A DNA stretch of 8,812 bases. It comes from Planctomycetota bacterium. Lineage in GTDB: Bacteria > Planctomycetota > Planctomycetia > Pirellulales > Thermoguttaceae. Position 1 is the stretch's first letter, and every line of letters starts with the position of its first letter. Of this stretch, positions 5,824 through 8,812 are shown piece after piece. Under the pieces are notes generated by a model that was given only the letters and a program-made list of their open reading frames with translations, had not been told where the DNA came from and ran no database searches. The stretch spans positions 1 through 8,812 of the forward strand of contig JAEWUR010000580.1 of the NCBI GenBank assembly GCA_023397045.1. The letters run 5' to 3'. The translations under genes and the position numbers were made by a program.

Positions 5824-7650
5824 TTAAGGTTCCTTCCGGTCCGTCACACGCGATTCCAGAATCATCCGGGCGTGATGATGGCCCACTCCGTCGGCATCGA
5901 TCGAATCGCCGCCGTCGGTCGTAACCAACGTCAGGAAACGATCGGATTCGTTCAAAGAAATGTCGATCTCAACCGGTCCCTCTTCGGCGCGGAATTCGGC
6001 CTTGTGGAATCGGGGCTCGCCGTCGACGATAACCCAGATTTCGTGAAACCGCGGCGGCGACAACCCAATCGCCTGCTCACTAATCGCTACCGATTGGAAC
6101 CGGCTCACCCGTCGACCGCCGGAATAGGCTCGAATGGCCGCCAAATCGAACGTAATACCCGCGTTGGCGTGCAGTAGAAGAACCCTATGCTCTTCGGCGA
6201 TTCCAGGATATCGCTTGCCCAACTCCGGTGGAGGTCGGCGAGCGGCCCGATCGCACGCTAAAACCGCGCCACACGTCGTTCCGCTGGTTGCTGGAAACGC
6301 AAAACGATGCCCGGCCGAGTCGATCAACTCCGGCTCGCCGCCGTTGGGAATAAAAACGCCGTCGATCTGCGCCATACCGCTATATTTCTGAAAATGACCG
6401 CTTGAAACAACCTCGTCTGCAACGGGGTTCGGCTCGGGGTGGGCACTGGCCGCGCTAATACCCCAGTTCGTTCGCCTGCCGAATCCGTCGCCGCCGGCCA
6501 CCAAATCGGCCAGCGAAACGACCGTGGGTCCGTCGCGCCGTGGCAGGTGACGCACGAACCGAGACGCCACCGCCGAGGCATCCGTTGCCGACGGATTCAT
6601 CATTCGGCCGTCGGTATCGACCGACACGCCTTGTCCCTCGGCAAGCGTGATTTCACGCGTCGACTGCCGATTCAAGGAAGCGACTTTCACCTTGCCCTGG
6701 AATACCCATACACGTTGGCCGCCCTCGGCGCCAACTTCGACGCCGAACTCGGTGCCGAGGTCGGTAACCGTGGCCGTGGGAGTCTGGATAGTGAATAGTG
6801 GGTGGTGGGTAGTGGGTAGTGATGGGGCAGGAACGGAGGATGGCGAATGGTGGATGGTGGATGGAGTTGTTTTCTCACTGGCCACTGGCCACTGACCACT
6901 GGCCACTTCGTTCTTTTCCACCCGGGCCGTCAGTTTTCCAACGGAAAGGAATCCGCCGTCGCGGGAATCGACTTCATACGTCACCGGCCCCTGCAAGATG
7001 ACTTTTGCCCCTGTATGATAAGTGATTTCCAATAGGCCCGAGGCCAACGCGTATCGGCCGCCGAGAGCAACGCCGCCGTTGTCAAGATTCGTGGGCGGCG
7101 GTGCGGCCCATCGGCAATCCGCCTTGCCCGTAATCCGGCCGACAATCGTTGCCGACTGCGGTTCCAACGATCGCTCGGCCGTCGGTCTATTGGAGGAAGT
7201 GGCGACCGCTCCGCGATGGGACACCGGAACGAAAGCGAAGACCAGCGCGCCGATCGTGCAGATCACGGCCGCAATCAGATACGCCGCCGGCCAACCCGTC
7301 AGATAACCCACCGACGGGAACGCCTCACTGCTCAATATGCCGTGGGCGGACGTACATCGCGCGGCCCCGTCAACGGAGCACGGCAATCCCCTCGGACTCG
7401 ACGCCTCGCCGCGCCAGGCCGTCAAGTCGTCTTGGATCTCTTGTCGCGCATTGCCAACCGCTCGCTGTGCCCGCAGATCAACGTCGAGCGCGGCGTGCAT
7501 TTCGCAATAGTCCAAATAGACGACGCGGAACGTTTCGTCCGAAACCAAGATGGCGTCCAACTCCGCCAGATCGTCGGCCGATGCGCGTCCATCGCAAACG
7601 ACATCGGCAAGATAAAAGACACGTTCGATGTTGGCCGGCGTCTCTGTCAC
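5824..7650 (-). CDS. FecR-domain membrane protein with C-terminal NPCBM-like domain (putative partner of the ECF sigma factor)
   Basis: The 608-residue product starts at GTG 7650, which overlaps the sigma gene's stop (GTGA) and has GGAGG 7 bases upstream. The N-terminal cytoplasmic part (1-118) has the pattern DLAELDAILVSDETFRVVYLDY seen in planctomycete FecR proteins. One transmembrane helix lies at about 119-143. A FecR domain follows (about 190-345), with GAKVILQGPVTYEV (214-227) and TPTATVTDLGTEFGVEV (290-306) as its best-conserved parts. The C-terminal region (about 430-600), with LLLHANAGITFDLAAIRAY and RFLTLVTTDGGDSIDADGV, resembles an NPCBM carbohydrate-binding module. Coupling to the sigma gene suggests it controls that sigma factor across the membrane, as FecR does in iron uptake systems, but this is inference. 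Residues about 246-286 are encoded by heptanucleotide repeats inserted within the FecR domain, rich in Ser, Thr, Pro and His. Confidence 0.88.
   Translation of the reverse strand: MTETPANIERVFYLADVVCDGRASADDLAELDAILVSDETFRVVYLDYCEMHAALDVDLRAQRAVGNARQEIQDDLTAWRGEASSPRGLPCSVDGAARCTSAHGILSSEAFPSVGYLTGWPAAYLIAAVICTIGALVFAFVPVSHRGAVATSSNRPTAERSLEPQSATIVGRITGKADCRWAAPPPTNLDNGGVALGGRYALASGLLEITYHTGAKVILQGPVTYEVDSRDGGFLSVGKLTARVEKNEVASGQWPVASEKTTPSTIHHSPSSVPAPSLPTTHHPLFTIQTPTATVTDLGTEFGVEVGAEGGQRVWVFQGKVKVASLNRQSTREITLAEGQGVSVDTDGRMMNPSATDASAVASRFVRHLPRRDGPTVVSLADLVAGGDGFGRRTNWGISAASAHPEPNPVADEVVSSGHFQKYSGMAQIDGVFIPNGGEPELIDSAGHRFAFPATSGTTCGAVLACDRAARRPPPELGKRYPGIAEEHRVLLLHANAGITFDLAAIRAYSGGRRVSRFQSVAISEQAIGLSPPRFHEIWVIVDGEPRFHKAEFRAEEGPVEIDISLNESDRFLTLVTTDGGDSIDADGVGHHHARMILESRVTDRKEP
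6791..6825. repeat. Heptanucleotide array A (GTGGGTA type)
   Basis: Five consecutive 7-mers: gtgaata, gtgggtg, gtgggta, gtgggta, gtgatgg. The array lies within the FecR gene and encodes the Leu/Pro/Thr/His-rich end of the inserted segment. Confidence 0.75.
6838..6865. repeat. Heptanucleotide array B (GGATGGT type)
   Basis: Four consecutive 7-mers: ggatggc, gaatggt, ggatggt, ggatgga. It encodes the Pro-Ser-Thr-Ile-His-His-Ser-Pro-Ser part of the insertion in the FecR domain. Confidence 0.75.
6879..6906. repeat. Heptanucleotide array C (TGGCCAC type)
   Basis: Four 7-mers (tggccac, tggccac, tgaccac, tggccac), one differing by one base. It encodes the VASGQWPVAS segment of the FecR-domain protein, in which VAS occurs twice. 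Confidence 0.8.
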
Positions 7651-8186
7651 GATTGCCCCTCCGCATGCTTCCGCTGGGCCAGTTCCACCTTGACGCAGTC
7701 GAATAGCCAGCGACGGATTCGCATCAGAGAGTGACACACGCCTTGTTGGGGGCGGCCTATCTGTTCCGCAATTTCCCGGCTGCTCAGATCTTCGACATAG
7801 CGTAGGTTTAGCAACTGCCGATCCGGATCGCTGAGTTTGCCTCGGCATTGTCTCAAAGCAGTCACATAGTCGTCCGATTCGCCGCGACCGTTTCCGCCTG
7901 CAGTGTTCGTCAGCGCATCGAGCAACTCCGGACTTACGCACGTCGGTCGTTGTTTGCGTTTCAGGGAGTTTCGCAGCACATAGATGGCCGTCTGGCGCGC
8001 CCATTGGAAAAAGCTGGTGTTCGGCTCAAAGGAATCGAACTTTCGCCAGAGCACCACGCAAACGGATTGCAGCAGATCCTCGGCGTCTTCGCGGTTTCGA
8101 ACCAACGCGAAGACATAGGCGTAGAGTTGACTCTGGTGTCGCGTCACGAGTTCCGAAAACAAGTCGTACCGTTGCTCTTCGTTCAT
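7647..8186 (-). CDS. RNA polymerase ECF sigma factor (Rhodopirellula/Verrucomicrobium type)
   Basis: The 179-residue product has the two-domain layout of ECF sigma factors. Sigma region 2 spans about 12-80, with YAYVFALVRNREDAEDLLQS and the promoter-melting part FFQWARQTAIYVLRN. Sigma region 4 spans about 107-165, with LSDPDRQLLNLRYVEDLSSR and the HTH REIAEQIGRPQQGVCHSLMR. The length matches the family. ATG 8186 is the only sensible start; the upstream Shine-Dalgarno is weak. Its last codons overlap the FecR-domain gene in a GTGA junction, so the two are translationally coupled and made in a fixed ratio. It would direct transcription of a regulon once released; the locus itself is the obvious candidate, but no target promoter motif was identified. 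The insertion-free, well-conserved sequence suggests it is functional. Confidence 0.93.
   Translation of the reverse strand: MNEEQRYDLFSELVTRHQSQLYAYVFALVRNREDAEDLLQSVCVVLWRKFDSFEPNTSFFQWARQTAIYVLRNSLKRKQRPTCVSPELLDALTNTAGGNGRGESDDYVTALRQCRGKLSDPDRQLLNLRYVEDLSSREIAEQIGRPQQGVCHSLMRIRRWLFDCVKVELAQRKHAEGQS
7658..7662 (-). promoter_or_regulatory. Ribosome binding site (GGAGG) of the FecR-domain gene, inside the sigma gene
   Basis: GGAGG on the - strand is 7 bases from the GTG at 7650 and lies within the last codons of the sigma factor gene. It fixes the FecR-domain start and rules out the long upstream extension of that frame, which only shadows the sigma gene. Confidence 0.8.
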
Positions 8187-8688
8187 TGCGGCACCAAAAA
8201 AGGGGGCATGCCGGGCTCATCGTGCAGTATTCCGTGCGGCATTCTTCGCCTGCTACGATAAGAATGTATGCATGCCGGCGAATCTTGACGCACAAAATGC
8301 TGGATCTTTTCGATTTTTTCGCAAGGGGATCGTAACGCGTTCAAAGATCAAGAGATACGACGCCCTGCCAACTCCATACTAACAACGAATCAATACGCTT
8401 GTCGAATTTCGACGTTGGGGAAGGGCTCGCTTTTGCAGCCAGTACTCCGAAAGAGGGGGATGGCGAAGGAATGGCCCAATTTTTCAATCTGTCGATGATT
8501 GCGCTGAGAAACGGGCGGCGGCGACTGGACCACGAGCATGGCTGCGGCGGTAGACACACGGATCAAGCTGAGCGTGCCGGGGGCCGGGTCGGCGTCTCTC
8601 TTACAGCCAATCGAGCGATGGAGCCGGATCGCGCCGACGCACAGCAAGAGGGAAGTCGAACTGGACAGACGACCAACGCGTGAGCCAG
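8187..8688. other. 502-base region without a convincing gene
   Basis: This separates the partial gene at the right edge from the sigma factor and must contain the sigma gene's promoter, which I could not pin down. A 9-base direct repeat, gcatgccgg, occurs at 8206-8214 and 8270-8278, both upstream of the sigma start. A T-rich patch lies at 8308-8328. Two loosely similar segments (TGCAGCCAGTACTCCG at 8434-8449 and TACAGCCAATCGAGCG at 8602-8617) look like degenerate repeats. Open frames here have no recognisable protein features. Confidence 0.5.
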
Positions 8689-8812
8689 CTACCGGCGAAA
8701 GAGATTCGCGTACTGGCGATGCCTTTGCGGATCGGGCTTGTGCGGCGGTTTGAGCTTTTCCCACCGTCGGGCAATCTCCCGAAGATCGGATCCGACGAGC
8801 GATGCCTCGGCA
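8689..8812 (-). CDS. C-terminal end of a protein, possibly a FGGY-type carbohydrate kinase (5' end outside window)
   Basis: From the right edge a - strand frame stays open for 40 codons and ends at TAG (8691-8689). It has no start inside the window. The residues read AEASLVGSDLREIARRWEKL, then KPPHKPDPQRHRQYANLFRR. The pattern 'helix, then PDP..H..Y..LF' resembles the C-terminal helix of FGGY sugar kinases such as xylulokinase, but ends a few residues earlier than those usually do. Codon use looks like the neighbouring genes. With so short a piece the family call is tentative; a real protein end is more certain than its identity. A sugar kinase would fit next to an exported glycan-processing locus. 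Confidence 0.45.
   Translation of the reverse strand, partial: AEASLVGSDLREIARRWEKLKPPHKPDPQRHRQYANLFRR

Noticed and set aside
6791..6906. CRISPR-like array
   Set aside because: Units are only 7 bases, directly adjacent without spacers, and lie inside a coding frame; these are tandem heptamers.
7651..8004. Upstream extension of the FecR-domain frame to an ATG at 8004
   Set aside because: This part overlaps the sigma factor gene in another frame and gives an Arg-rich, featureless sequence. The GTG at 7650 with GGAGG and GTGA overlap is the real start.
8278..8328. Intrinsic terminator on the + strand ending in the T-rich patch
   Set aside because: The only pairing found is GCGAA with TTCGC over a distance of about 40 bases, with no compact stem directly before the T run and no + strand gene to terminate.
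8390..8764. 124-codon open frame on the - strand
   Set aside because: It overlaps the better-supported partial gene at the right edge in another frame, and its translation is low in structure with no recognisable motif.

Overview
The window looks like a piece of a planctomycete chromosome, probably Pirellulales-like. The evidence is family content: an ECF sigma factor of the Rhodopirellula/Verrucomicrobium type, a membrane FecR-domain protein with a C-terminal NPCBM-like domain, two PEP-CTERM proteins, a DUF1559 type II pseudopilin-like protein with an H-x9-DG motif, a transthyretin-like lipoprotein and a Tat-exported hydrolase-like protein. All of these come from reading the sequence; no database search was possible.

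Layout. The left edge (1-441, + strand) holds the C-terminal part of an AraC-family regulator. It converges on a run of seven genes on the - strand. Read in transcription order (right to left) these are: ECF sigma factor (8186-7647); FecR/NPCBM membrane protein (7650-5824, overlapping the sigma gene in a GTGA junction); PEP-CTERM surface protein (5716-5048); SGNH/GDSL hydrolase with a PEP-CTERM tail (4916-4080); DUF1559 protein (4056-3052); transthyretin-like lipoprotein (3040-2489); Tat-exported TIM-barrel-like protein (2368-566). A strong hairpin follows the first PEP-CTERM gene. A 502-base stretch without a convincing gene (8187-8688) separates the sigma factor from the C-terminal end of another - strand gene at the right edge, tentatively a FGGY-type carbohydrate kinase.

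How the genes may work together (inference). The sigma factor and the FecR/NPCBM protein form a translationally coupled pair that resembles an envelope-signalling switch. The downstream genes all encode exported, surface-anchored or envelope proteins, two with hydrolase signatures, which suggests a locus for sensing, binding and trimming an external glycan. The AraC regulator and the possible sugar kinase at the edges fit a carbohydrate-use neighbourhood.

The most unusual features are two repeat insertions inside coding sequence. (1) A 69-base REPIN-like element, made of two inverted REP hairpins each beginning GTAG at its outer foot, lies in frame in the lipoprotein gene and encodes residues 7-29, just ahead of the lipobox. 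(2) Three consecutive arrays of 7-bp repeats lie in frame inside the FecR domain and add about 40 low-complexity residues just before a conserved motif.
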